DNA of 64,000 bases from Marivita sp046591575 (GTDB lineage: Bacteria; Pseudomonadota; Alphaproteobacteria; Rhodobacterales; Rhodobacteraceae), in the NCBI RefSeq assembly GCF_046591575.1, contig NZ_JBIQWA010000011.1, positions 1 through 64,000 on the forward strand. The letters are read 5' to 3'. The position numbers and the translations under genes are program-made. Under the pieces are notes generated by a model. It ran no database searches. It saw nothing but the letters and a program-made list of their open reading frames with translations, and had not been told where the DNA came from. How positions within the stretch are numbered: the stretch's first letter is position 1; each line of letters starts with the position of its first letter. This document shows positions 49,904 through 58,249 of this stretch, in pieces.

Positions 49904-51063
49904 TGACGATAGACGACAAAGCCACCTGTTTCCTGGAAGTTGGTGCCGCTCACCCGCGGATCGCTACCTTCCAAAACGAGCACGCCAACCACTTCACCCG
50001 CATCTTCGCCGGATATAATGGCGTAGTACGTACCTTCACCAGTTGCTTGTGTGCTGCCATTGTCAAAATCCGCAAGCTCGCGAAGCTCACCTGTTATTTC
50101 ACCATTAGCGTCTGCGTCATCAGGAGAAATAACCGGGCGGATGCGGGGCAAAACAGGGTTTCCGTCCTCGTCGGTTTCCACGATGACTGACGCGCCTGAT
50201 CCGCCTTCTTCGTCAATGTTCAGGTCGCCAAACAACCCACCGCCCTCAGCACCTGCAGTGCTCAGCGCGGTCAGATATTCTTGTGTGATGTCGTTGCCTT
50301 GGCTGTCGAACAGACGGCGATTGTCGACAAACAACGCAACACCGCGTTGGCCGTTGTTGAAATCTTTGAAGTCGATCCGGAGTTCGGCGTCGCCTTGCAC
50401 AAACTCAAGCCCACCACGGCCGCTGAAGACGCGAATGCCGGCATAATCGCCGCGATAGCTCGCGTCGCCTTCATTCGGAAGAACGAGCTGCACGACGTTG
50501 CCGTCATTGTCAAAACCATTGCGCTGGTACACGAATCCACCGAAGCCGTAGTCGATGTAAGATCCAGAGCGAACGATAGCGAACTCGGTTTGCCCGGTAA
50601 CACTGCGCCCATAAACAGCGCGATAGGTAAAGGTGTTGAGGGACGCACCAGTTACGGGATCGCTTGTTTCCTCTTTGCCCTCATAAACGGCAAATGAGCC
50701 CAGCTGAGCAATACCGGTGACCGGATCACCGCGAGTATACACGTTGTCACCATCAAAGGCGATGTTGTCGACGACGAATTCGTCCTGACCCTGGTCATTC
50801 CGGTATTCGATATTGCGAGCAAACCCACCGCCGGTTTCATCATCAAGAGGTTCACGTCGCACGATGCTTGTGTCGGGCGTTGGGTTCGTTGTCCCCGGCG
50901 GCAATTCAGGGGTCCGGCCATCACTGTCGATCGGTGTTTCATCGTCGCCACCACCGCCGGTGTCGGGTTCGGTTTCTTCAGGCGTAACCAGAACGTCCCC
51001 GCCGCCGCTTTCGCAGGCCGCGACAAAACCCAGACACAGGATTATGAAAAAAATGCGCATCAT
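49900..51063 (-). CDS. Lipoprotein with TbpB-like beta-barrel, likely Slam client
   Basis: 387 residues. The lipoprotein signal ends at FVAAC17. An acidic Gly/Pro/Thr-rich linker (18-70) follows, then a beta-rich domain with TbpB/factor-H-binding-protein-like features: GSFAVYEGKEETSD, RSGSYIDYGFGGFVYQRNG and, near the end, GTYYAIISGEDAGEVVGVLVLEG. Such barrels occur in surface lipoproteins that bind host or environmental ligands; the ligand here is unknown, and there is no TonB-dependent receptor nearby. It lies first in a two-gene unit with the Slam-like gene (4-bp ATGA overlap), divergent from thyX. A GAGG site lies 11 nt before the first of two ATG codons. Confidence 0.7.
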   Translation of the reverse strand: MMRIFFIILCLGFVAACESGGGDVLVTPEETEPDTGGGGDDETPIDSDGRTPELPPGTTNPTPDTSIVRREPLDDETGGGFARNIEYRNDQGQDEFVVDNIAFDGDNVYTRGDPVTGIAQLGSFAVYEGKEETSDPVTGASLNTFTYRAVYGRSVTGQTEFAIVRSGSYIDYGFGGFVYQRNGFDNDGNVVQLVLPNEGDASYRGDYAGIRVFSGRGGLEFVQGDAELRIDFKDFNNGQRGVALFVDNRRLFDSQGNDITQEYLTALSTAGAEGGGLFGDLNIDEEGGSGASVIVETDEDGNPVLPRIRPVISPDDADANGEITGELRELADFDNGSTQATGEGTYYAIISGEDAGEVVGVLVLEGSDPRVSGTNFQETGGFVVYRQ

Positions 51064-51273
51064 TGAAGGTACTGCCTCAAGCTAAAATGGTCTTTTTCGC
51101 GACCTCGCTTCGAAAATCTGGCAGGCCCACGTGAAAGTCAACGCCAACTGACCGGGCAGAGTCGAAAAATCGGATCAGTGCGGCGCAGATACATTATGCC
51201 GCCTTAGTGGTTCCTAGATGATATGCTACGAGATGTTGTCGAAACCGACTCAGTGTAGTGGAAAGGATCTGCG

Positions 51274-52179
51274 ATGCCTCTGTCGCCGGAACAACAGGCC
51301 GAAATCGAAGCGCAGCGCGCGACACCTCAGCAGACGCTGCGTGCAGTCAGCGATGGCATGGAGAGCCATCTTTACACGGCCTATCCGGTTCTGGACCACG
51401 GGTTTATCCGCGTCGTCGATTATATGGGTGACGATTCGGCGATTTGTCAGGCGGCCCGTGTGTCGTATGGCAAGGGCACGAAATCGGTGCAGAATGATGA
51501 AGGGCTGATCCGGTATTTGATGCGCCACTGGCATTCGACACCATTCGAAATGTGTGAAATCAAGCTGCACGTCAAATTGCCGGTGTTTGTGGCACGGCAG
51601 TGGATTCGGCACCGGACGGCAAACGTCAATGAATATTCCGCCAGGTATTCGATCCTTGATCGCGAATTCTATATTCCGGCACCAGAACATCTTAATGCGC
51701 AATCCGTGGTCAATAATCAGGGTCGGGGGGCCGCCCTGGAAGGTGAGGAGGCGGAACGCGTTCTGCGCCTTTTGCGCGAGGATTCGATGCGTTGCTATGA
51801 TCATTACGAAGAAATGATTGGCCAGGATGGCCAACAAGGGCTGGCTCGCGAACTGGCGCGTATGAACCTGCCCGCGAATATCTACACGCAATGGTACTGG
51901 AAGGTCGATCTGCACAACCTGCTCCGTTTTCTTCGACTCAGGGCAGATTCGCACGCGCAGTATGAAATAAGGGTTTACGCCGAAGAGATTTGCAAAGTTG
52001 TCGCCGATTGGGTTCCGTTCGCCTATCGCGCGTTTGAGGATTACCGGATGGGAGGTGCCACTCTGTCTGGCACTGCGTTGGAGTGTGTGCGCAGGATGCT
52101 AAAAGGCGAAGAGGTCACACAAGAGACGTCAGGCATGTCCAAAGGGGAATGGCGGGAATTTGAAGAGGTGATAAAATAG
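51274..52179 (+). CDS. thyX: FAD-dependent thymidylate synthase
   Basis: 301 residues. ThyX makes dTMP from dUMP with methylene-tetrahydrofolate, FAD and NADPH. The signature RHRTANVNEYS (RHRx7S, residues 112-122) is complete. The protein also has HWHSTPFEMCEIKLHVKLPVFVARQW in part, and IYTQWYWKVDLHNLLRFLRLR at the dUMP site. AAAGGAT precedes the ATG. No thyA is seen in the window. Confidence 0.96.
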   Translation: MPLSPEQQAEIEAQRATPQQTLRAVSDGMESHLYTAYPVLDHGFIRVVDYMGDDSAICQAARVSYGKGTKSVQNDEGLIRYLMRHWHSTPFEMCEIKLHVKLPVFVARQWIRHRTANVNEYSARYSILDREFYIPAPEHLNAQSVVNNQGRGAALEGEEAERVLRLLREDSMRCYDHYEEMIGQDGQQGLARELARMNLPANIYTQWYWKVDLHNLLRFLRLRADSHAQYEIRVYAEEICKVVADWVPFAYRAFEDYRMGGATLSGTALECVRRMLKGEEVTQETSGMSKGEWREFEEVIK

Positions 52180-52412
52180 TGGGCGCAGGTTTTGCGACCT
52201 GCATGCAAGTGTGATCCCAAAATGCCTGGCCAATTGGCATTCAAGCAGAGCTTGGCCTTGAAGGGTGTCCACGCACCGGAAAGTGTCGATGCTCGGCAGC
52301 CACTAATCCTTTTTTCATAAATGCGTGGCACAAAGGGCCAGTGACGCAAGACAAAGAAGGAGGCTGATGCAAACATCCCGAGGCAGTGAAACAACGTGAT
52401 CCAAAGCGCCCC

Positions 52413-52441
52413 TTGGCATTGGTGCATGTCCCGCTTATACG
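52413..52441 (+). promoter_or_regulatory. Putative promoter of the IMPase-like gene
   Basis: TTGGCA (52413-52418), 17-bp spacer, TATACG (52436-52441); start expected near 52448 and the coding start is at 52475. The -10 equals that of the rpsL and rpmC promoters. The remaining 52180-52412 shows only a small hairpin GCAGGT/ACCTGC near 52187. Confidence 0.55.
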
Positions 52442-52474
52442 CCCGGTCTATCCCCGAACAGCCGGAGGCCCATG

Positions 52475-53266
52475 ATGCAGGGCAGCGCCAATCTTAATAT
52501 CATGATCAAAGCCGCTCGAAAGGCGGGACGGTCGTTGAACAAGGACTTTCGCGAGGTCGAGAATCTGCAGACGTCGGCGGCGAATGCCGAAAAGTTTGTC
52601 GCACGCGCGCAGAGTGCTGCAGCCGAGATTTTGCGCGAAGACCTCGCATCAGCGCGTGGGACATATGGCTATCTGGAAACGAATGGGGAAACCGACGGTG
52701 AAGATCCCACGCGCAGGTGGATCGTCAATCCAATGGACGGCGCGGAAAACTATTTGCATGGCCAACCTCACTTTGCGGTGACCATCGCATTGGAACATAA
52801 GGGGCAGATCGTGTCTGCGGTTGTGTTTGATACGGCCAAAGACGAAATGTTCTATGCCGAGAAAGGTCAGGGTGCCTGGTTGAACGATAACAAACGTGTT
52901 CGTGTCTCTAGCCGGGATCGGTTGGTTAATGCGATCCTGGGCCATGCGGTACCCCATGGTGTGAAACGCACATTGCCTGCCAGTTTGAAAGACATGGCGC
53001 GCGTACTGCCGGAATGTGCGGGGCTGCGGGCATCAGGGGCAACTTCGCTGGATCTTGCCTATGTCGCGGCCGGTCGTCTGGACGGATTTTGGCGGCGCGA
53101 AGCAAGCCTTTTGGAATTGGCGGCGGGAACGCTGATTGCGTCTGAGGCAGGTGCTTTGGCAGAAGGCGTGCGCGACGGCCAGAAACCGTTGGAAGACGGT
53201 ACGATATTGTGCGCCAATAACCAGCTGTTCTCTGCGCTTGCCAAAGTGATCCGCACCACTGATTAA
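52475..53266 (+). CDS. Inositol monophosphatase-family protein with altered catalytic residues
   Basis: 263 residues from the second ATG (52475), 6 nt after GGAGG. It is SuhB-like from end to end (MQGSANLNIMIKAARKAGRSL; GRLDGFW; AAGTLIASEAG), but metal and catalytic positions differ from active IMPases. The GEE motif is replaced by ETN near residue 68. The WIVDPLDGTTNF motif reads WIVNPMDGAENY (Asn85 for Asp, Ala for Thr). The C-terminal WDxAAG Asp is Glu214 in LELAAG. The frame is intact, so the protein is probably made but may not hydrolyse inositol phosphates. A structural or regulatory role, as known for SuhB in transcription complexes, is one possibility. Confidence 0.85.
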   Translation: MQGSANLNIMIKAARKAGRSLNKDFREVENLQTSAANAEKFVARAQSAAAEILREDLASARGTYGYLETNGETDGEDPTRRWIVNPMDGAENYLHGQPHFAVTIALEHKGQIVSAVVFDTAKDEMFYAEKGQGAWLNDNKRVRVSSRDRLVNAILGHAVPHGVKRTLPASLKDMARVLPECAGLRASGATSLDLAYVAAGRLDGFWRREASLLELAAGTLIASEAGALAEGVRDGQKPLEDGTILCANNQLFSALAKVIRTTD

Positions 53267-53922
53267 CCCGGGGCTGTTTCCGGTAGGTGTGATGTGTATC
53301 ATACCCTGACTTTGCGGTGAGGGGATGGGCATGCATTTCAAAGATGTTCGTGGCAGTCGCATCATAAACCACAGACGGCGTCACGCCTTCGACCGCAAGG
53401 TCGAGAGTGGTGGGTTCGGGCGAATAATCGGCTTTTCGATGGCGTATTCTGTCGGTGACTGTGTCATGCCGCATTGGCAAAGAAAGCGCAGAACCACAGG
53501 CGGGTTACGACATGCGAGCGGTGAAAAGGCGCGTTCGGCTGCGCTTATATCGTGGGCCTTTGAGAGCCCCGAAATGGTTCGGAGCGCGGTCATCCAAAAT
53601 CAACCGGAATCATCCTATACTCCGCTGATCTTATGGCGGTCAAACGATGAAGCGGCGGTGCCTTATGCAAATCCCAAAGGTGCGACGGGTGCTGTTTACA
53701 GCGAGGCGGATCGGGCGAGTTCTCTTGCTCAAGAATTCTTTACGGCACTGAATGTCGTGTGCAGACGTGACGATGATCATCCGCGAAAATGGGCCGGTCA
53801 CTGGCCGCAAATGCGGAGCTTTGGACATGGGCTATCAGACCACCACTCACGCCGATGTGCGACGGGGGATCAGTCCAGAGATCGGAGCCGCCTCGATAGA
53901 TTTGCGGCGCAAAGGTTCTGAC
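53267..53922. other. 656-bp region without a recognised gene
   Basis: Open frames exist on both strands (for example 53325-53921 on +), but none has a family I know, a good ribosome site or consistent coding character. The frame at 53325 runs into the phosphatase start. It may hold a decayed gene. I see no RNA gene or promoter that I would defend. Confidence 0.4.
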
Positions 53923-54444
53923 ATGATCGTCTATGCGCTGTCAGTGGATCAGGGGATTCTTGGGATTTCGTCACTTCCCGGTGTAAATGGCGATTATGCG
54001 GGCGATGTGCGGCATCTGGCGGAGTGGAAACCTGCGATTGTGGTGTCGCTGGTGACCGAGGTCGAATTGGTGGCTGCTGGTGCTGCGGGGTTGTGGCGTG
54101 ATCTGGGCGATGCCGGCACCCGATGGGAGCATTTACCAATCGCGGATTTCGATGTGCCGGATGACGACTTCATGGAAAATTGGCCTGCTGTCAGCAATAC
54201 TGCACGCCGGGCGTTGTTGGGCGGTGGGCGCGTTTTGCTTCATTGTCGTGGCGGCTGTGGCCGGTCTGGGATGGTTGCGCTGCGGCTGATGATCGAGGTG
54301 GGTGAAGCCGCGGACGAGGCATTGGAGAGATTGCGGGCGGTGCGGCCATGTGCGGTTGAGACGCCGGCACAGATGGCGTGGGCGCGGAACGCACGGCGCG
54401 CGCCTGCGGTTTTTGTGCGGCATGAAGATAATGCCGCAAAGTAA
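53923..54444 (+). CDS. Dual-specificity/tyrosine phosphatase-family protein
   Basis: 173 residues from the ATG at 53923, 7 nt after AAAGG (MIVYALSVDQGILGISSLPG); longer readings from 53752 lack a ribosome site. The phosphatase loop HCRGGCGRSG (His107, Cys108, Arg114, Ser115) is a complete Cx5R motif, and the general acid is probably an Asp in PIADFDVPDDD (about 72-82). It resembles the small DSP-like phosphatases common in Roseobacter genomes. The substrate is unknown. The C-terminus is Ala/Arg-rich. Confidence 0.8.
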   Translation: MIVYALSVDQGILGISSLPGVNGDYAGDVRHLAEWKPAIVVSLVTEVELVAAGAAGLWRDLGDAGTRWEHLPIADFDVPDDDFMENWPAVSNTARRALLGGGRVLLHCRGGCGRSGMVALRLMIEVGEAADEALERLRAVRPCAVETPAQMAWARNARRAPAVFVRHEDNAAK

Positions 54445-54796
54445 TTTTGCGCTGGGCTGCTGATGACCCAGTCGGTGTCAAAAGCCCAACTCAGCAATCG
54501 ACAGGAACAGCAAACGAGCGGATGGAGACGTGAGACTTTTGGTGACATCACCGACTGTTGAGCGCCGTTCTGACTTTGGACTGCTGCTGTAACAGTCGAA
54601 TGACATGCAGGGCTGACGTTGTGTTTCATCCAAGTATCCAGGCAGTTTGACGTTAAACAAGACGCGCGTGGGGAATAAGTTTCATCTTGCGTCATGGTGT
54701 TCTGCCGCCCAAGAGGCACGGATTGATCTGCCATGATGAAGAATTGTTTCCAGAAAGGGAACAATCACTCATAGGGCCTCACACGCCCGAAATTTC
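54445..54796. other. Intergenic region between convergent genes, nothing recognised
   Basis: About 350 bp between the phosphatase and the end of the sensor kinase. The only clear structure is an inverted repeat ATTGTTTCC (54743-54751) / GGGAACAAT (54757-54765). No coding region or terminator with a T-run is obvious. Confidence 0.4.
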
Positions 54797-57283
54797 CTAA
54801 AGAAATGAGGCAAGCGTGTTCTGCGACAGGGGCTTTTCCAGAAAAGTCACACCCGGCGGCAATTGGGCGTTAGCCAGTGCTTTGCCACTGACAAGAAAAC
54901 ATCGGGTGCCCGGTTCTTTGGTTGTGACGATGTTCAAAAGATCAATGCCTGTTGGCCCTGTACCCAGATCGAAATCGCTGACGACAAGCTTGAACGTGTC
55001 TGCGTCATAGGCTGACATACCGGCCTCAAAAGACGCGCAGCACGTGGTGTCATACCCAAGCGCGCCTAGGACAGACTGGGTTGCCAATCGGTCGGCAGGA
55101 TTGTCGTCCACCACAAGCGCGCGTCGATCTTGGCTTGAAAGGACAGTCACCTGTGAGCTGTGCACCGGCAGAATACCCCGGACCGTGGTTCCGTGACCGC
55201 GGCTGCTTTCGATATGCAGGCTGCCGCCTGTCTGCGTGAAAAAACCATAAACGATCGACAAGCCAAGACCCGTTCCGCCCTGCGCCAAGCGTGTGGTGAA
55301 GAACGGCTCGATGGCCTTTTGCCGGATCTGTGCAGGCATGCCCGCACCATCGTCGATGATCGCGATTTCGGCGTGAACGCCATCGACACAGGACAGTCTG
55401 ATTTCAATGGTGCCTTGATCGTCAATCGCATTGTTCGCATTCAGAACAAGATTGAGAATGGCGGATTCAAGTTGGCCGGGATCGGCCAGCACTTTGAGCG
55501 GAGCATCGTGATAGAACACGCGAAGCGCCACATTGTCCTTCAACCCGATCTCAAGCAATTCAATCATGCCTGCAACAAGCGCATTCACGTCAAGCACTTC
55601 GGGCAGAAGCGGTTGCTTGCGTGCGAATGCCAGCAGCCGTTCTGTCAGGGAGCTGCCATATTCAACCGCGTTCTCAATCGCGTTGATATGGTCAGAGGCG
55701 GGAGAGGTGTCTTTGAGCAGGTACGCATGGGTTCGGATCGTGGAAAGGATGTTTCCGAAATCGTGGGCGGTATCCCCGGCCAATTTTCCCAATGTTTCGA
55801 TCTTGTCAATTTGTTCCAGACGGGCGGCGATATTGCGCCGTTCCGTGACATCGGCGACAAGCCAGACACGTCCGTCATCCGGCAAAGTGCTGGCGCGCAC
55901 TTCCAGTATCTGACCGTCTTCTGACACAAGCTCCTTCAGGCCGCGATGTGTGCTGTCCAGCCTGGCATCGCGTGTTGATGCACCAAACGAGCCTGAACGA
56001 AAGCAATCAATCAGTCGCGTGGAATTCAGCGTATCGACATTGATATCAAGCATATCCGCAATGGCAGGATTTGCTGCGGTCAATCGTCCTGTGGCATCGG
56101 TGATGGCAATGCCTTCGGAAATATTGGCAAAGACTTTTTCAAATAGGGCGTTGCGCTGGTTTAACTGGCGATGCGAACGGTCCAGTCTGAGCGCGTTGGC
56201 GCGAAAGCTGCGGAACGATCGGAACAGATCGCCAATTTCATCATTGCCCCCCAAACGGCGCGGCAGGGCGCTACTGCGATCGCCGTTGGCAAGCCGCACC
56301 ATGGCTTCGGACACGCGGCTGATGTTGAAGGCCACATAGCGCGACACAAACAACGCGGCCGCCAAGGCGCAGGCCAATGCGGTCAGGCTGATTGTTGCAA
56401 CCGACAGGCGCGTCAGCTGAATTGTTGAAGATGATGCGTCGCGCTCTGCCGATAGAAAAACTTCGGCGTCAGAGGCAAACTCTGTTGCCAGCTCGTTGAT
56501 GCGGTTTGCGTCGTGGCGGATGCGGAACAAGGCGTTTTGCGCATCGAGCACAGTGCCGAGTTCGATCCGGCGTAATTCGAAAATACCATCCGATCCCAAG
56601 ACCTGACGCGCCAGAACCGCCAAAAATTGCGACTGCGCCTCGCTCAGCTCCGCTTGTGAGACAATAAGCCTTTGCCGCTGATAATGACGTTGTTCTTCGC
56701 CCACGCCGATCAGATTTTCTGCATAGGCACCATTCAGCGCGTCGGAGGTCATAGTCTTCAGCGTCCACCAGATCAGACGGTCAGCGTCATCACTTGACGG
56801 GTTTTCGATTGCTGCTGTGGCGCGCTCTCGTAAAGAGCTGAGTTCTGCAGTCCTTTGTCGGATCGTCGCCTGGATGTCGTCGAGCGATTTCGATGCCGAG
56901 ACAAGATCAGTGATCCCGGTTTCCAATTCTTGTGTGATCGGGAAAATCTGGTTTCGTTTGCTGTCGGAAATCTCTGAGAATGGCCATTCATCACGTACGC
57001 GTTGCAAAATGGCGACCAGTTGCTGACCCTCTTGTTCAATCAGCACATTGGACCGTTGGTTCAACAGGTAAGGTGCCGAGGACGCGAGATCGGAGGTTCG
57101 CTTGGACAGATCAATCGCCTGCGCGACCTGGCTTAATGATTGACGATGCAAGTCCTGCAAACGTGCATCTACCTTTTGCAACGTTGTCCATGTCAGGGCG
57201 CTGATGGCCGAAACAGCGAGAGACAAGACCGCCAGCGCCAACCACAGGCGTCCCCGGACAGAGCGCGGCAGCACTTGCATCAA
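54797..57283 (-). CDS. Hybrid sensor histidine kinase
   Basis: 828 residues. A membrane helix (about 12-32), a large helical periplasmic sensor (33-290) and a second helix (about 290-315) are followed by HAMP (315-370), a PAS domain (about 385-490), a HisKA-like domain with His507 in AHDFGN, a GHKL ATPase (about 560-720; DDGAGMP, GTGLGLSIVYGF) and a C-terminal receiver (about 727-828; phospho-acceptor Asp in VVSDFDLG). The layout recalls TorS-type kinases. It overlaps the response-regulator gene by 4 bp and the pair is divergent from an AfuABC-like importer, so it probably senses that importer's substrate. Confidence 0.9.
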   Translation of the reverse strand: MMQVLPRSVRGRLWLALAVLSLAVSAISALTWTTLQKVDARLQDLHRQSLSQVAQAIDLSKRTSDLASSAPYLLNQRSNVLIEQEGQQLVAILQRVRDEWPFSEISDSKRNQIFPITQELETGITDLVSASKSLDDIQATIRQRTAELSSLRERATAAIENPSSDDADRLIWWTLKTMTSDALNGAYAENLIGVGEEQRHYQRQRLIVSQAELSEAQSQFLAVLARQVLGSDGIFELRRIELGTVLDAQNALFRIRHDANRINELATEFASDAEVFLSAERDASSSTIQLTRLSVATISLTALACALAAALFVSRYVAFNISRVSEAMVRLANGDRSSALPRRLGGNDEIGDLFRSFRSFRANALRLDRSHRQLNQRNALFEKVFANISEGIAITDATGRLTAANPAIADMLDINVDTLNSTRLIDCFRSGSFGASTRDARLDSTHRGLKELVSEDGQILEVRASTLPDDGRVWLVADVTERRNIAARLEQIDKIETLGKLAGDTAHDFGNILSTIRTHAYLLKDTSPASDHINAIENAVEYGSSLTERLLAFARKQPLLPEVLDVNALVAGMIELLEIGLKDNVALRVFYHDAPLKVLADPGQLESAILNLVLNANNAIDDQGTIEIRLSCVDGVHAEIAIIDDGAGMPAQIRQKAIEPFFTTRLAQGGTGLGLSIVYGFFTQTGGSLHIESSRGHGTTVRGILPVHSSQVTVLSSQDRRALVVDDNPADRLATQSVLGALGYDTTCCASFEAGMSAYDADTFKLVVSDFDLGTGPTGIDLLNIVTTKEPGTRCFLVSGKALANAQLPPGVTFLEKPLSQNTLASFL

Positions 57284-58008
57284 GCCGACCGTTTCAGATC
57301 ATGTGCCACAAATATATACCCCTGACCGCGTCTGGTCTGAAGATGCACCGGCTTTGACGGGTTCTCTTCGATCTTGCGCCGCAATCGCAATATCAGAACG
57401 TCGACTGTGCGATCCACATATTTGGTCAGGTCGCCGCCCAGTTCTGCCAGCAAATCCACCCGTGTGATGATCACGTTGGGACGGCTGAGGAAATAATCCA
57501 AAAGGCGGTATTCGGCATTGGTCAGCGGAATTTCCTGATCATCAGCACCCAAAAGAGCCCGTTGTTTCTGATCCACAACAAACCGCCCGAACGAGACCCG
57601 GCGGCTGTCAGCATCCGCATCCAGAACAGGGCGCATCGGCTGCCCGTATCGGCGCAAGACGGCCCTGATCCGGGCGATCAACTCACGCGGATTGAACGGC
57701 TTGAGCACATAGTCATCCGCGCCGACCTCCAGCCCGACAATTTTGTCGGTTTCGTCGCCGCGTCCGGTCAGCATGACAATGGGGATATCCAACGCGCGCC
57801 GGATACTCATCGCCAATTCCAGCCCGCTTTCGTCACGCAGCTGTAGATCAATAAGCACAAGATCAAAGCTGGTATGGGCCTGTGCATCCTGAAACTCGGC
57901 GATGCTCGCCATGGGCACGGCGTCAAACTGATTGTCGGTCAACAGCGCGACAAGTGCATCGCGCATGCTTGCTTCGTCATCAACAATGCCTATGACCGGC
58001 CTTGACAA
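57280..58008 (-). CDS. OmpR-family response regulator
   Basis: 242 residues. The receiver has the acidic pair Asp10-Asp11, phospho-acceptor Asp54 (LVLIDLQLRDESG), a Thr in MLTGRGD and Lys in VLKPFNPRELIARI. The C-terminal winged helix (about 135-235) has LTNAEYRLLDYFLSRPN and RTVDVLILRLRRKIE. The first gene of a two-gene unit with the hybrid kinase (4-bp overlap). Its likely binding site is in the 241-bp divergent gap before the importer. Confidence 0.92.
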   Translation of the reverse strand: MSRPVIGIVDDEASMRDALVALLTDNQFDAVPMASIAEFQDAQAHTSFDLVLIDLQLRDESGLELAMSIRRALDIPIVMLTGRGDETDKIVGLEVGADDYVLKPFNPRELIARIRAVLRRYGQPMRPVLDADADSRRVSFGRFVVDQKQRALLGADDQEIPLTNAEYRLLDYFLSRPNVIITRVDLLAELGGDLTKYVDRTVDVLILRLRRKIEENPSKPVHLQTRRGQGYIFVAHDLKRSA

Positions 58009-58084
58009 GATGTTCCTCCTTTTCTTGCGGGGTCAGACTAGCATCAAAGCCGCGCATCCGTCGCAATCTGAATTATTTCAATTG

Positions 58085-58121
58085 TTACAAATCAAAGCTG
58101 ACACTGTAACTTTGTAAATCA
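58085..58121 (+). promoter_or_regulatory. Repeats in the response regulator/importer gap
   Basis: TTACAAATCA (58085-58094) and TTGTAAATCA (58112-58121) form imperfect direct repeats, and TTACAAA (58085-58091) / TTTGTAA (58111-58117) form a perfect inverted repeat. GTTACA and TGTAAC are a further inverted pair. They lie between the divergent genes and are candidates for OmpR-type regulator binding. A weak promoter (TTGCCC, N16, TGTTAA) follows. Confidence 0.4.
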
Positions 58122-58249
58122 TTGCCCTGCGGATCTGCAGCATTGTTAATGTGCGTGGCATATCGCGGGGCGTGTCCCATTCCTACACTGATGACGTGCC
58201 ACAGCCTCAGAGGAGGGCAGGCAGCACATTGATCGAATGGGAGGATCAC

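Noticed and set aside
53325..53921. Open frame of 198 codons on the plus strand
   Set aside because: No ribosome site at the first ATG, no recognisable domain, composition rich in Arg/Ser/His as in shadow frames, and it runs into the well-supported phosphatase start.
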